Numbered from the stretch's first letter, positions 49,127 through 57,960 are shown. The stretch is 64,000 bases of DNA from Glaciihabitans sp. INWT7 (GCF_014217685.1 NZ_CP043653.1:3228419-3292418), one strand, 5' to 3'. Notes: generated by a model not told the origin, from the letters alone. Numbers and translations: made by a program.

Positions 49127-51069
49127 GGGGTGTCCTCGGTCATGCTGAACTCGTAGAAGCCGGGAGTCGGCTCATCCGGGATGACCTCTCGCCAGAGTTC
49201 TGCCATGGCGTTCTCCCCCTCCCGGAGGTCTGCGACCACGATGTCTCTTCGCACGAGCGCTGCGGCTCCGGCCGTGTCTCCCGCCAAGGCGAGGGCGCGA
49301 GCTTCCAACAGCAGCAATCTGCCGCTCCGCTGCCCTCCCCTGACGCCGGGAAGCGCCAGTATCTCGAGGGCGACGGTCGGCTCGCCCAGCGCGATGGCTG
49401 CCGTTGCCGCTTCGACGATCAACGCCCCGTTCGAGGCATCCAGCGCGCAGGCACGGCGGTAGTGCGCCAGCGCTTCGGCCCGCTCCCGCGGATCATCTCC
49501 GGTCATGCCGAGTATGGCGAGTCCGCGTTCGGCACTGGCATCGGGGGAGAAAGCGAGCGATTGCCGATAGAGGCTCGCGGCAGCCGCGCGGTCACCGGCG
49601 GCGTGCCTCATCGTGGCGCGGTGGAAGCAGGATGCCGCGTCATCGCCCCCGTCGGCGCAGAGCCGTTCCCAATCGGTGCCGGTCACGAAACCGCTCGTTC
49701 CTGGCGCTGGACTCGTCGTGGTGCGCCCCTCCACCAGATCCAGCCAGGCACGCTGGTCGTCCGTGATGGACTCGCGCGGGAATGGCGTGCCGGTCTCGTC
49801 GATCCACCCCTGCCCCGATCGACTCCGTCGTGCGCTCTCGAGCGCACCCCACCCGCTACCCGAGAGGAGGATGCGGGCGGGGGGCAGGTCGGCCCAGGAC
49901 CGGGCTGCGCGTTGCGCTGCGTCGAGCTCGGCCACATCCGCCAACCGCGAGAGCCGCTCGTGCGCGTGCGTGACAGCATGCTGCCAATCCGAGCCCTGCG
50001 CGAGTGACGGAGAGAGCCGGCCATTGCCATAGGCCTCTACCCAGCTCCACTGCGCGCCGGCGGGCATCTGCAGGTGTTGGAACTGGGTCTGGGCGAGCCC
50101 GGCCTGGATCTCGGCATAGTCGCCGCCGCGGGGCGTGAGCCAGCGCTGCCAGCGCTGCCCGCCGGCGCCCCCTCCCCAGACGAAGAGCTTTCGCCCGCGG
50201 AGCCCCCTCGTGGACAGCATCGCCAGACCGTCGCCCTGCCGATCGGCTGCGACGACCCACGGTCGCTGCTCGGGCGGGATATCGAAGAAGAAGTCCCTGG
50301 CCCGGGAGTTGATGGTCGGCCGGGTCCAGTCCGTCGCGGGCGATGCCGCGGTGACGGGCACGCGGGAGATGCCCCCCTCGTACGCGCTCGCGAAGGCGGT
50401 GTCGGCGGGAGCAATGACGCGAGTGTGCTCGCTCTGAGGGATGGCGGCGTTGGTCCACCAATACATCGGCACGGCCCTGTCGTTCGGGTTCCTCAGCCGC
50501 ACCGCGACGAACAACACCGGCGAGTTCTCCGGCAGCCACGCGTCGACCTGGAACACCACCTGGCGCAACCGGTCGAATTCCCATAGCCGGAGCAACTCCT
50601 GGCCCTCTGGCGTACGGATGATCGCCGTGTGGATGGGGCTCGCCGTTCCGGGCGAATGCCCGCGCGTGCCGATGTTCCATTCGATCCCCCCGGCGAACCA
50701 GGCGTTACGCAGTCCCAGGTTGGCGAGCTGGATCGTGTCGGGCGAATGCAGGAGGTGCTTGCCGCTGACCTTGTCGAAGAGCTCCCACAGGCGCCCGCCC
50801 CATTCAGGAAGGAACACGGCACGCAGCAGATCGTTCTCCAGCACCACCGTCATCACGGGCGTGTCCACGAGATCGCGCCCGTAGCCCCCCTGCTCCTGGT
50901 AGGGATAGAGGGTGGGCGGGTTACCGTAGAGGGAACCCTCCACAATCTCCGGCGGAATGTCCCCCGAGATCGAGTACGGGGTCTCCAGCGGCGGACCGAC
51001 CATCGGCAGCGAGTCCGGCGGCCCGAAGTCCGGCAGAGCCAGGACGCGAGACTCTATGGTGAGGCTCAT
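49021..51069 (-). CDS. DUF5107 protein with C-terminal TPR-like repeats
   Basis: 682 residues. The DUF5107 domain occupies about 30-330 (FLPEWGGRLWELFDKVSGKHLLH, NAWFAGGIEWNIGTRGHSP, MYWWTNAAIPQSE, GQRWQRWLTPRGGDYAEIQAG), a galactose-mutarotase-like fold. The C-terminal half (about 480-640) is helical repeats (HRATMRHAAGDRAAAASLYRQSLAF). Such proteins occur in carbohydrate loci; the reaction is unknown. It starts with ATGA overlap to the kinase. The last 35 codons overlap the oxidoreductase start out of frame, which is unusual. Confidence 0.85.
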   Translation of the reverse strand: MSLTIESRVLALPDFGPPDSLPMVGPPLETPYSISGDIPPEIVEGSLYGNPPTLYPYQEQGGYGRDLVDTPVMTVVLENDLLRAVFLPEWGGRLWELFDKVSGKHLLHSPDTIQLANLGLRNAWFAGGIEWNIGTRGHSPGTASPIHTAIIRTPEGQELLRLWEFDRLRQVVFQVDAWLPENSPVLFVAVRLRNPNDRAVPMYWWTNAAIPQSEHTRVIAPADTAFASAYEGGISRVPVTAASPATDWTRPTINSRARDFFFDIPPEQRPWVVAADRQGDGLAMLSTRGLRGRKLFVWGGGAGGQRWQRWLTPRGGDYAEIQAGLAQTQFQHLQMPAGAQWSWVEAYGNGRLSPSLAQGSDWQHAVTHAHERLSRLADVAELDAAQRAARSWADLPPARILLSGSGWGALESARRSRSGQGWIDETGTPFPRESITDDQRAWLDLVEGRTTTSPAPGTSGFVTGTDWERLCADGGDDAASCFHRATMRHAAGDRAAAASLYRQSLAFSPDASAERGLAILGMTGDDPRERAEALAHYRRACALDASNGALIVEAATAAIALGEPTVALEILALPGVRGGQRSGRLLLLEARALALAGDTAGAAALVRRDIVVADLREGENAMAELWREVIPDEPTPGFYEFSMTEDTPSPASQSSVAARWRRLTHGRGVNSGWRMTSFMSIP

Positions 51070-52142
51070 GCGACGACCGCCCTCGCGCGGGCTCGATCGA
51101 TCTCGGCGGTGAGACGACGATGCATTGCCGGATCCACCTCGAGGCCGAGATGACGGAAGGCGAGGACCGCCGCCCCGACGATGCCGTCTTCCACCGGCAC
51201 GAGTTCGGCGCCACCGAGGGCGTCCTGCAACCGCTCGGTGAAGATGGCCGGTGCCCGCGAGAGGCCGGCAGCGAGCACGCTGCCGCCCAGCACCACCACG
51301 TCCGGCACCATCAGGTCCGGCACCATCAGGTCCGGCACCATCAGGTCCGGCGGCGCGCCCCCGCCCGATTCCGGTTCGCGGGCGGCGCTGAGAACCCTCG
51401 CGATTCCCTCCGCGGCTGCCTCTAAGATCTCGCGCGCCACCGCGTCCGCCGGCGAGTCGTCGTTGGCCTGGAAGGCGAGAGGAGCGAACCGGGCGAGCTC
51501 GACGGGCCGCAACGCGTAGAGCTCATTGACGAGCCGGGAGAGCTCTTCTGACCGTCCACGACTCCGCGCTCCCGTGCGTTCGATGCCGGTGGCCTCGAGC
51601 AGGAGCTGGGTGAGTGCGGTCGGCGGGCCGAGCCCGTCGAGCGAGGCGACCGCCGCACGGGCCACCTGCTGGCCGATCCAGAATCCCGAGCCGGCATCTC
51701 CGAGCAGCCAGCCCGATCCGCCCTTCACGGTGTGGATCTGGCCACCCGAGATGCGAGCGGCGATCGTGCCCGTGCCGGCGATCACCGCATAGCCCTCGGT
51801 CAGCGGGGTGCCGGAGCAGAAGGTTCCGAGCAGATCCGGCTCGATGATGGTGCGCCCGGCGAGCCCGAGAGCCGCGAGCCGCGACTCGAGCAGCGTGATG
51901 AAGGGCGGCGTCGCGGAGCCGGCCAATGCGATGACCACGAGCGAGTCGTCGGCTGTCGCTGGCGCCTCTGCGGCAAGAGCCCGCTCGGCGGCGAGAGTGA
52001 GGGCGTCGACGGCGCCGGCGACTCCCACCGCCGTGGGGTTGCCCCCGCTGGCGCGACCGAAACCGGAGCATGCTCCCGAGGAATCGAGCAGCACAGCACG
52101 TGAGGACGTGCCCCCCGCGTCAATGGCCAGAATTTTTCGCAT
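51066..52142 (-). CDS. BadF/BadG-type sugar kinase (N-acetylglucosamine kinase-like)
   Basis: 358 residues from the ATG at 52142 (MRKILAIDAGGTSSRAVLLDSSG), the phosphate-1 motif of the ASKHA fold. GYAVIAGTGTIAARISGG and KGGSGWLLGDAGSGFWIGQQVARA match the BcrAD/BadFG GlcNAc kinase family. VVVLGGSVLAAGLS is the adenosine motif. A DLMVP pentapeptide repeat (three copies, about 263-277) is encoded by perfect 15-bp DNA repeats. It heads the leftward kinase-DUF5107-oxidoreductase operon, divergent from the RpiR regulator. Substrate by context: an amino sugar. Confidence 0.88.
   Translation of the reverse strand: MRKILAIDAGGTSSRAVLLDSSGACSGFGRASGGNPTAVGVAGAVDALTLAAERALAAEAPATADDSLVVIALAGSATPPFITLLESRLAALGLAGRTIIEPDLLGTFCSGTPLTEGYAVIAGTGTIAARISGGQIHTVKGGSGWLLGDAGSGFWIGQQVARAAVASLDGLGPPTALTQLLLEATGIERTGARSRGRSEELSRLVNELYALRPVELARFAPLAFQANDDSPADAVAREILEAAAEGIARVLSAAREPESGGGAPPDLMVPDLMVPDLMVPDVVVLGGSVLAAGLSRAPAIFTERLQDALGGAELVPVEDGIVGAAVLAFRHLGLEVDPAMHRRLTAEIDRARARAVVA
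51300..51344. repeat. Three perfect 15-bp tandem repeats inside the kinase gene
   Basis: GTCCGGCACCATCAG is repeated at 51300, 51315 and 51330 and followed by a partial unit. It keeps frame and encodes (P)DLMVP repeats, a likely slippage-expandable tract. Confidence 0.9.
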
Positions 52143-52183
52143 CGTTACTTCTTCGAAATATTTGGGATCTGAGCACACTGTAC

Positions 52184-52203
52184 TGTAAGAATAATTTTCG
52201 TGA
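52184..52203. promoter_or_regulatory. A/T-rich operator-like sequence between kinase and RpiR genes
   Basis: TGTAAGAATAATTTTCGTGA lies in the 80-bp divergent gap and has imperfect dyad symmetry (GAAtAATTTTC). Sugar-phosphate-responsive RpiR/GntR regulators often bind such A/T palindromes. Inference only. Confidence 0.35.
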
Positions 52204-52225
52204 ACCTCCAAAGAAGGAGATTGTA

Positions 52226-53188
52226 ATTACCACCGTCGCGCCTCCCCCCGTCGCTCCCCCCGGCGAGCATGCCGCAGGGGTGGCCAACCGCATCCAGTCG
52301 CGGCGGCCGGAGATGTCGGGCGCCATGGCGAAGATCGCGGATTACCTGCTCGAGTACCCCCAGGCGCCGCTCAAGCTCTCGATCGGCCAGCTCGCCGCGC
52401 AGGCGGGGGCCTCTGCAGCCACCGTCACCCGATTCTGTCGCCTGATCGGCTATGCCGGTTACGTGCCGTTCCGGGTGAGCATCGCCACGGATTTCGGGCG
52501 CAGCACGGCGCGCGACTCCTGGAAGACCGACATCGGCCGGGCCTTCGGTCCGCAGGATTCGGCCGCGGACGTACTCAGCACGCTCATCAACGCCCACTCC
52601 CGCACTCTGCGTGAAACCGCCGCCGCGATCGACTTGCCCCTGATGAAAAAGATTGCCAAACGCATCGCCACGAGCAGCCACGTGGATATCTACGGGGTCG
52701 GCGGAAGCGCATTCCTCGCCGAAGAGATGCAGGCACGGCTGTACCGCATCGGCGTGAACACGCACGTGTGGTCGGAGGTGCACGCGGGGCTCACGAGCGC
52801 CGCCATCCAGACCGCCGGATCTGTGGCCATCGGAATCTCCAACTCCGGGCGAACGGAGGAGACGATCCAGATGCTGCGGGAAGCCGGTCGAGCCGGGGCG
52901 CTCACTGTGGCGATCAGCAATAATCCGACCTCACCCCTCGCGGAGAACGCCAATCTCACGGTCGTCACCTCGGTCTACGAGCAGTTCCTCCAGCCCGACG
53001 ACCTCTCGGCCAAACACGGCCAGCTGCTGGTGCTCGACCTGCTCTACCTGCTCACTGCGCAGGAGAACTTCTCTCGTTCGACCAACAACCTCGCCGCTTC
53101 CGCGCTCGCGGTGGCGACGCACCGCCGCCCCCGCCGTTCCACCCTTTCCCCGCGCTCCGCGCGCGAGACCTCACCATCGATCGATTGA
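52226..53188 (+). CDS. MurR/RpiR-family transcriptional regulator (possible ATT start)
   Basis: About 320 residues. The N-terminal HTH_6 domain (AKIADYLLEYPQAPLKLSIGQLAAQAGASAATVTRFCRLIGYAGYVPF, in parts) and the C-terminal SIS sugar-phosphate domain (VDIYGVGGSAFLAEEMQARL, IGISNSGRTEETIQMLREA) are complete. No ATG or GTG follows the strong AAGGAG (52214-52219); at ideal spacing stands ATT 52226. The next in-frame starts are GTG 52280 (poor ribosome site) and ATG 52313. It probably senses a sugar phosphate made by the kinase and controls the divergent operons. The C-terminus is Arg/Ser-rich. Confidence 0.9.
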   Translation: MTTVAPPPVAPPGEHAAGVANRIQSRRPEMSGAMAKIADYLLEYPQAPLKLSIGQLAAQAGASAATVTRFCRLIGYAGYVPFRVSIATDFGRSTARDSWKTDIGRAFGPQDSAADVLSTLINAHSRTLRETAAAIDLPLMKKIAKRIATSSHVDIYGVGGSAFLAEEMQARLYRIGVNTHVWSEVHAGLTSAAIQTAGSVAIGISNSGRTEETIQMLREAGRAGALTVAISNNPTSPLAENANLTVVTSVYEQFLQPDDLSAKHGQLLVLDLLYLLTAQENFSRSTNNLAASALAVATHRRPRRSTLSPRSARETSPSID

Positions 53189-53202
53189 AACCAGGAGTCA
53201 CC

Positions 53203-53970
53203 GTGCCAGAAACCGTCACCCAGTCCGACCTGGACAGCGCCTTCACCCGCGAGGTCCAGTCTCGAATCGAGGCTCTCGCGGCGAGCGCCCAGGCCGGTGC
53301 CTTCGATGACGCCATCAGCCTGTTCGTCGAGGCGATCGGGCACGGTGGAGTGATCCAGGCCTTCGGCACGGGGCACTCGGAGGCCTTCGCCATGGAGATC
53401 GCCGGCCGTGCCGGTGGTCTCATCCCCACCAAGAAGATCGCCCTTCGCGACGTGGTGCTTCGCGGCAGCCTCGACATCAGCGCCCTCGGCGGCTCCTCCC
53501 TCGAACGCAACCCCGACATCGCCGCGGAGCTGTTCGCCATCGCGGACGCCGGCCCCGATGACGTCTTCGTGATCGCGTCCAACTCCGGCGTCAACGGCTC
53601 GATCGTCGGCCTCGCCCTCGAAGCGAAGCAGCACGGTCATCCGGTGATCGCGGTGACCAGCCTCGACCACACCATGCGGGTCGAGCCGAAGCACGCCAGC
53701 GGCAAGCGCCTCCGCGATGTGGCAGACGTCGTGATCGACAATCTCGCCCCCTTCGGCGACGCGACCATCGAGCTCTCCGGTGGAATCCCGGTCGGCGCGG
53801 TCTCCTCGATCACCGCGGCCTACATCGCCCAGATCCTCACCATCGGCACGGCCCAGCGGATCGCCGCGCAGGGTTCGACGCCTCCCCTCTATATCTCGGC
53901 GAACATCCCGGGCGGAGACGAGCACAACAAAGCCCTCGAACTGCAGTACAACATCACCCGCAACGCCTGA
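53203..53970 (+). CDS. SIS-domain sugar-phosphate protein
   Basis: 255 residues from GTG 53203, which follows AGGAG by 5 bases. SIS fold: VIQAFGTGHSEAFAMEIAGRAGG, VFVIASNSGVNGSIVGLALEAKQHGHPVIAVTS (in parts), a phosphosugar-binding pattern as in MurQ-like etherases and GmhA isomerases. The MurQ catalytic Glu context is not clear, so isomerase, deaminase or etherase activity remains open. It lies between the RpiR regulator (15 bp) and the binding protein gene (50 bp). Confidence 0.85.
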   Translation: MPETVTQSDLDSAFTREVQSRIEALAASAQAGAFDDAISLFVEAIGHGGVIQAFGTGHSEAFAMEIAGRAGGLIPTKKIALRDVVLRGSLDISALGGSSLERNPDIAAELFAIADAGPDDVFVIASNSGVNGSIVGLALEAKQHGHPVIAVTSLDHTMRVEPKHASGKRLRDVADVVIDNLAPFGDATIELSGGIPVGAVSSITAAYIAQILTIGTAQRIAAQGSTPPLYISANIPGGDEHNKALELQYNITRNA

Positions 53971-54020
53971 TTCGCAGCATCCGGAATCCCCGTCACCCCA
54001 AGAATGAAAGGCAGTACACC

Positions 54021-55457
54021 ATGAGCAACACCTCTTTGACGAACGCAGCAGTGACTAAGGCAGCCGAGCCCTTCCAGCGCCGCCAGTTCCTGCGCGGCGC
54101 CCTCGCTGTCGGCGTCTTCATTCCCGCCACCGGGATGCTCGCATCCTGCGTGGGCGGCGGGGGCACCACCGCGGCACCGGGCGGCACCGTGTCGGCCAAG
54201 AACCCCTTCGGCATGGCAGACAAGTCCACCGTCGACGCTGTCATCTTCAAGGGCGGTTACGGAATCGCCTACGCCGAATTCGCCGGCAAGGTAGTGGAGA
54301 AGGCACAGGCCGGATCCACGGTGAAAGTCACCGCCGCCACCAACATCGCTCAGTCCCTCCAGCCACGGTTCGTCGGCGGCAACCCGCCGGACGTGATCGA
54401 CAACAGCGGCGCCAACCTCATCGGTATCAACACCATCCGCGGCCAGCTCGAGGACCTCACCTCTGTGATCGAGGCCAAGAACCTCGAGGGCAAGGTGATC
54501 AAGGACACGCTGTACGCCGGTGTGATCGAGCCCGGTACCTTCGACGGCAAGTTCGTGCAGCTCAACTACGTGCTCACGGTCTATGCCATGTGGTACTCGG
54601 CATCGCTCTTCGAGACCAACGGGTGGACGGTTCCCACCACCTACGAGGAAGCTCTCGCCCTCGGGGCGCAGGCGAAGGCACAGGGCAAGTACCTATTCGG
54701 CTGGGGCAAGGAAGCGGCCACCTACTACCAGACGATGGCCATCGCCTCCGCGATCAAGGAGGGCGGCGACGACGTGCGCCTCGCCCTCGAGAACCTGAAG
54801 GACGGATGCTGGTCGCTCCAGCCCATCCAGGATGTGTTCACCGGGCTCAAGAAGATCATCGACGCCGGCTACATGCAGCCCGGTGGCGCTGGAACGCAGT
54901 TCACTGCGGCCCAGGCCCAGTGGAGCAATGAGGAGAAGTTCCTCCTCTACCCCTCGGGCGGCTGGATCGAAAACGAGATGAAGACGCAGACCAAGGAGGG
55001 CTTCAAGATGACCGGAGCTCCCGAGCTCACGGTGACCACCTCGCCGAAGTTCCCGCAGAAGGCTCTTCACTCCACCGCGGGTGAGGGGTACATCGTGCCG
55101 TCCCAGGCCAAGAACGCGGCCGGCGGCAAGGAGTTCCTGCGCGCGATGCTGTCGAACGAGGCGGCGGTCAACTTCGCCAAGACGACCTTCTCGTCCACCA
55201 TCGTCAAGGGCACCATCCCCGCCGACGGCTTCGGCTCGACCGCACTGGTTTCGCAGGTGAAGCTTCTCGAGGGCGCCGGCAGCGACGTCTTCTCCTGGAA
55301 CTTCGTCGACCTCTACGGACTCAACACCGACCAGCTCGTGGTGTGGAACACCTTCCTGCAGGGCGGTTCCTCTGTCGCCCAGCTCACCACCTCCCTTCAG
55401 CAGATCACCGACAAGGTGCGCAACGACAGTTCAGTGAAGAAGGTCACGGTCAAATGA
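54021..55457 (+). CDS. Carbohydrate ABC transporter substrate-binding lipoprotein (NgcE-like)
   Basis: 478 residues. The signal is twin-arginine-like (RRQFLRGALAVGVFIPATGM) with lipobox LASC (Cys42), so it is exported, possibly folded, and lipid-anchored. The mature protein is a large type-1 sugar-binding fold (VTAATNIAQSLQPRFVGGNPPDVIDNSGAN; FLLYPSGGWIENEMKTQ). The size and sequence style match the NgcE N-acetylglucosamine/chitobiose binding proteins of streptomycetes. It overlaps the first permease by 4 bp. Substrate inferred from family and the neighbouring GlcNAc-kinase-like gene. Confidence 0.9.
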   Translation: MSNTSLTNAAVTKAAEPFQRRQFLRGALAVGVFIPATGMLASCVGGGGTTAAPGGTVSAKNPFGMADKSTVDAVIFKGGYGIAYAEFAGKVVEKAQAGSTVKVTAATNIAQSLQPRFVGGNPPDVIDNSGANLIGINTIRGQLEDLTSVIEAKNLEGKVIKDTLYAGVIEPGTFDGKFVQLNYVLTVYAMWYSASLFETNGWTVPTTYEEALALGAQAKAQGKYLFGWGKEAATYYQTMAIASAIKEGGDDVRLALENLKDGCWSLQPIQDVFTGLKKIIDAGYMQPGGAGTQFTAAQAQWSNEEKFLLYPSGGWIENEMKTQTKEGFKMTGAPELTVTTSPKFPQKALHSTAGEGYIVPSQAKNAAGGKEFLRAMLSNEAAVNFAKTTFSSTIVKGTIPADGFGSTALVSQVKLLEGAGSDVFSWNFVDLYGLNTDQLVVWNTFLQGGSSVAQLTTSLQQITDKVRNDSSVKKVTVK

Positions 55458-56452
55458 CAGCTGTCGTCCCTCCGACGACAGCGCCGGGCGGTGGACGTGG
55501 GTCCACCGCCCGGCGGTTCGGCCGCCGTGACCTGACCTTCGACAAGATCAGCTTCATGCTGGTCTTCCTCGTGTTGCCGGTGGTCGGGTACGTGCTCTTC
55601 GTCGTGTGGCCATTCATCCAGGCGTTCTACTACTCGCTCACCGACTGGTCGGGATTCACCCCGGGCATGAACTTCGTCGGCTTCGTCAATTACGGCAAGA
55701 TCCTCAGCGACAACATCTTCCTCACGGCCATGCGCAACAGCGTCACGCTGCTGTTCGTGCTGCCTGTCGTCACTCTCGTGATCAGCCTCGTCTTCGCGAC
55801 CCTCGTCACCATCGGCGGGCCGAGCCAGGGACCGATCCGCGGGCTGCGCAACTCGAGCCTCTACCGGGTGGTCTCCTTCTTCCCCTACGTGATCCCCGCT
55901 ATCGTGATCGGCATCATCTGGAGCCAGGTCTACACTCCCGGCGGTCTGCTGAACGGTGTCCTGACCGGCGTCGGGCTCACCCAGTTCCAGTCCTTCGCCT
56001 GGCTCGGGGATCCCCGCACCGCGATGGTCGCCACGATCTTCGTGATCGTGTGGAGCCTCGTCGGCTTCTACATGGTGTTGTTCATCGCGGCGATCAAGGG
56101 CATCCCGGCCGAGGTCTTCGAAGCTGCGCGCATCGACGGAGCCGGGCGGCTCCGCACGGCGGTCACCATCACGATCCCGCTGTTGCGCGACAACATCCAG
56201 ACCGCCTACATCTACATGGGCATCCTCGCGCTGGATGCCTTCGTCTACATGTCGGCGCTCAACCCCGGTGGCGGCCCCAACAACACCACGCTCGTGATGT
56301 CTCAGCAGCTGTTCACGACGGCCTTCACCAAAGGGCAGTTCGGAGTCGCCTGTGCGATGGGCGTCGTGCTCGCCGTGATCACCCTGGTCTTCGCGACGAT
56401 CGTCTTCCTGGTGAACCGGCTCACCGGCGGATCGAACGAGGTAGCAGAATGA
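55454..56452 (+). CDS. Sugar ABC transporter permease (NgcF-like)
   Basis: 332 residues from the ATG at 55454 overlapping the binding-protein stop. Six membrane helices; the EAA loop EVFEAARIDGAGRLRTAVTITIPLLRDN (about 217-244) contacts the ATPase. A Pro/Gly-rich 30-residue N-terminus precedes helix 1. No ATPase gene is in this operon, so a shared ATPase (MsiK type in actinobacteria) is expected. ATGA overlap with the next permease. Confidence 0.94.
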   Translation: MTAVVPPTTAPGGGRGSTARRFGRRDLTFDKISFMLVFLVLPVVGYVLFVVWPFIQAFYYSLTDWSGFTPGMNFVGFVNYGKILSDNIFLTAMRNSVTLLFVLPVVTLVISLVFATLVTIGGPSQGPIRGLRNSSLYRVVSFFPYVIPAIVIGIIWSQVYTPGGLLNGVLTGVGLTQFQSFAWLGDPRTAMVATIFVIVWSLVGFYMVLFIAAIKGIPAEVFEAARIDGAGRLRTAVTITIPLLRDNIQTAYIYMGILALDAFVYMSALNPGGGPNNTTLVMSQQLFTTAFTKGQFGVACAMGVVLAVITLVFATIVFLVNRLTGGSNEVAE

Positions 56453-57330
56453 GCACCGTGAAACTGGCCGGCACGGCCGCATCCCGCCGCCGGTCGACAA
56501 GCACGGGCGACCGGGTGGTCGGCGGTGTCTCGCATACCGTGCTGACCCTCTGGTCGATCGTCGTCGTCGTGCCGCTGCTCTGGACGGTCATGTCGTCGTT
56601 CAAGACCAGCAAGGAGATCTTCGCGTCGCCGTTCAGTCTGCCGACGCGTTTCAGCTTCGACAACTATGTCAACGCCTGGACCACGGCCGGCATCGGCAGC
56701 TTCTTGCTCAACACGATCTTCGTGGTGTTCGGTGCGCTGATCGTGACGATGCTGTTCGGGTCCATGTGCGCCTACGTGCTCGCGCGCTTCCAGTTTCCGG
56801 GCAGTCGGGCCATCTACTACCTGATGCTGGCCGGCCTCACCTTCCCGATCTTCCTCGCGATTGTGCCGCTCTTCTTCGTGCTGCGGAGCATCGGACTGCT
56901 CAACACGCTGCCCGGGCTCATCCTCACCTATGCGGCCTTCGCGTTGCCCTTCACGGTGTTCTTCCTGTTCTCGTTCTTCAAGTCGCTGTCGAACTCGATA
57001 GCCGAGGCGGCGGCCCTGGATGGCGCGGGCGAGTGGCGCACGTTCTTCCAGGTGATGCTCCCGATGGCCCGGCCCGGCCTCGCCACCGTCGCGATCCTCA
57101 ACTTCGTCGGACTGTGGAACCAGTTCCTGCTGCCGGTCGCACTCAATTCCGATCCGAAGAACTACGTGCTCACCCAGGGCATGGCGACCTTCGCATCACA
57201 GGCCGGATACTCCGTGGACTTCGGGGCGCTGTTCGCCGGGGTCGTCATCACGATCATCCCGGTGTTCATCGTCTACCTGATCTTCCAGCGCCAGCTGCAG
57301 GGCTCCGTGTCGCAGGGCACGAACAAATAG
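56449..57330 (+). CDS. Sugar ABC transporter permease (NgcG-like)
   Basis: 293 residues from the ATG at 56449. Six membrane helices, with EAA loop NSIAEAAALDGAGEWRTFFQVMLPMARPG (in parts, about 183-211). Second half of the heterodimeric sugar permease with the preceding gene. The operon ends at a strong hairpin 24 bp further. Confidence 0.94.
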   Translation: MSTVKLAGTAASRRRSTSTGDRVVGGVSHTVLTLWSIVVVVPLLWTVMSSFKTSKEIFASPFSLPTRFSFDNYVNAWTTAGIGSFLLNTIFVVFGALIVTMLFGSMCAYVLARFQFPGSRAIYYLMLAGLTFPIFLAIVPLFFVLRSIGLLNTLPGLILTYAAFALPFTVFFLFSFFKSLSNSIAEAAALDGAGEWRTFFQVMLPMARPGLATVAILNFVGLWNQFLLPVALNSDPKNYVLTQGMATFASQAGYSVDFGALFAGVVITIIPVFIVYLIFQRQLQGSVSQGTNK

Positions 57331-57353
57331 CACCTGCACCCTCCCGCGCTGTC

Positions 57354-57395
57354 GAGTGACGCGCGCGCCCGAAACGTCAGGCGCGCGTGTCACTC
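57354..57395. terminator. Bidirectional hairpin between permease and DinB-like genes
   Basis: GAGTGACGCGCGCGCC pairs with GGCGCGCGTGTCACTC through 16 positions with one G-T wobble. It overlaps the last codons of the convergent DinB-like gene and serves both sides. Confidence 0.85.
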
Positions 57396-57916
57396 GCGGG
57401 TGCGCGCACGTCCCACAGGTGATGCGTCGGGTCATGGGCGAGGTAGACCGCGAAGCTCGCCACCGTGAACTGCGCGCCATCGTTGCGGCGGCCGGGGCGG
57501 CCCCACGAGTCGTCCGGCACCGCGTCGAAGGCTGCGGCGAGCGCCGCACCCGCCCCAACGAGCTCGTCTGCGACCGCTGCCGGGTCCTGCTCGTTGTAGT
57601 GCTCCGCCGTCGCCGTCTCGTCCTGATCCCAGTTGGGGAAGACCGGGTCGTACTCGTCGAGCATGAGTCCGAGGCGCACGAGGAAGATGCGGTACACGTC
57701 CCGCACGTGGGCGGCATATTCGAGGGCTGACCAGGTGCTGCCGTCGGGTCGCTGCGCGACATCCGCTCTCTGCAGGACCGGCGGCCAGGCTGCCGCGTTT
57801 GCGCGCACGAGCGCCGCGACATCCCGCGCCGCGACGGTGGTGGCGTCGAAACCGCACTCCGGGCACGGTCGATCGAGCACCCAGGTCCAGTTCTTGGTGT
57901 CAGGCATGATCGGCAT
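57377..57916 (-). CDS. DinB-family protein
   Basis: 179 residues from the ATG at 57916 (MPIMPDTKNWTWVLDRPCPECGFD). Four-helix DinB-like fold with candidate metal-binding His spread along the chain: SALEYAAHVRDVYRIF (His about 76) and AVYLAHDPTHHLWDVR near the C-terminus. The N-terminal CPECGFD pair of Cys is typical of the actinobacterial members. Possible thiol-S-transferase; no specific function known. Other starts at 57907 and 57934 are possible. Confidence 0.85.
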   Translation of the reverse strand: MPIMPDTKNWTWVLDRPCPECGFDATTVAARDVAALVRANAAAWPPVLQRADVAQRPDGSTWSALEYAAHVRDVYRIFLVRLGLMLDEYDPVFPNWDQDETATAEHYNEQDPAAVADELVGAGAALAAAFDAVPDDSWGRPGRRNDGAQFTVASFAVYLAHDPTHHLWDVRAPASDTRA

Positions 57917-57960
57917 GACCCCATGGTGGCCCATGAGGGCGAACGGATACCGTAGATGTC

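Noticed and set aside
51300-51350. Possible CRISPR-like repeat
   Set aside because: Units are adjacent 15-mers without spacers and lie in a coding frame; a simple tandem repeat.
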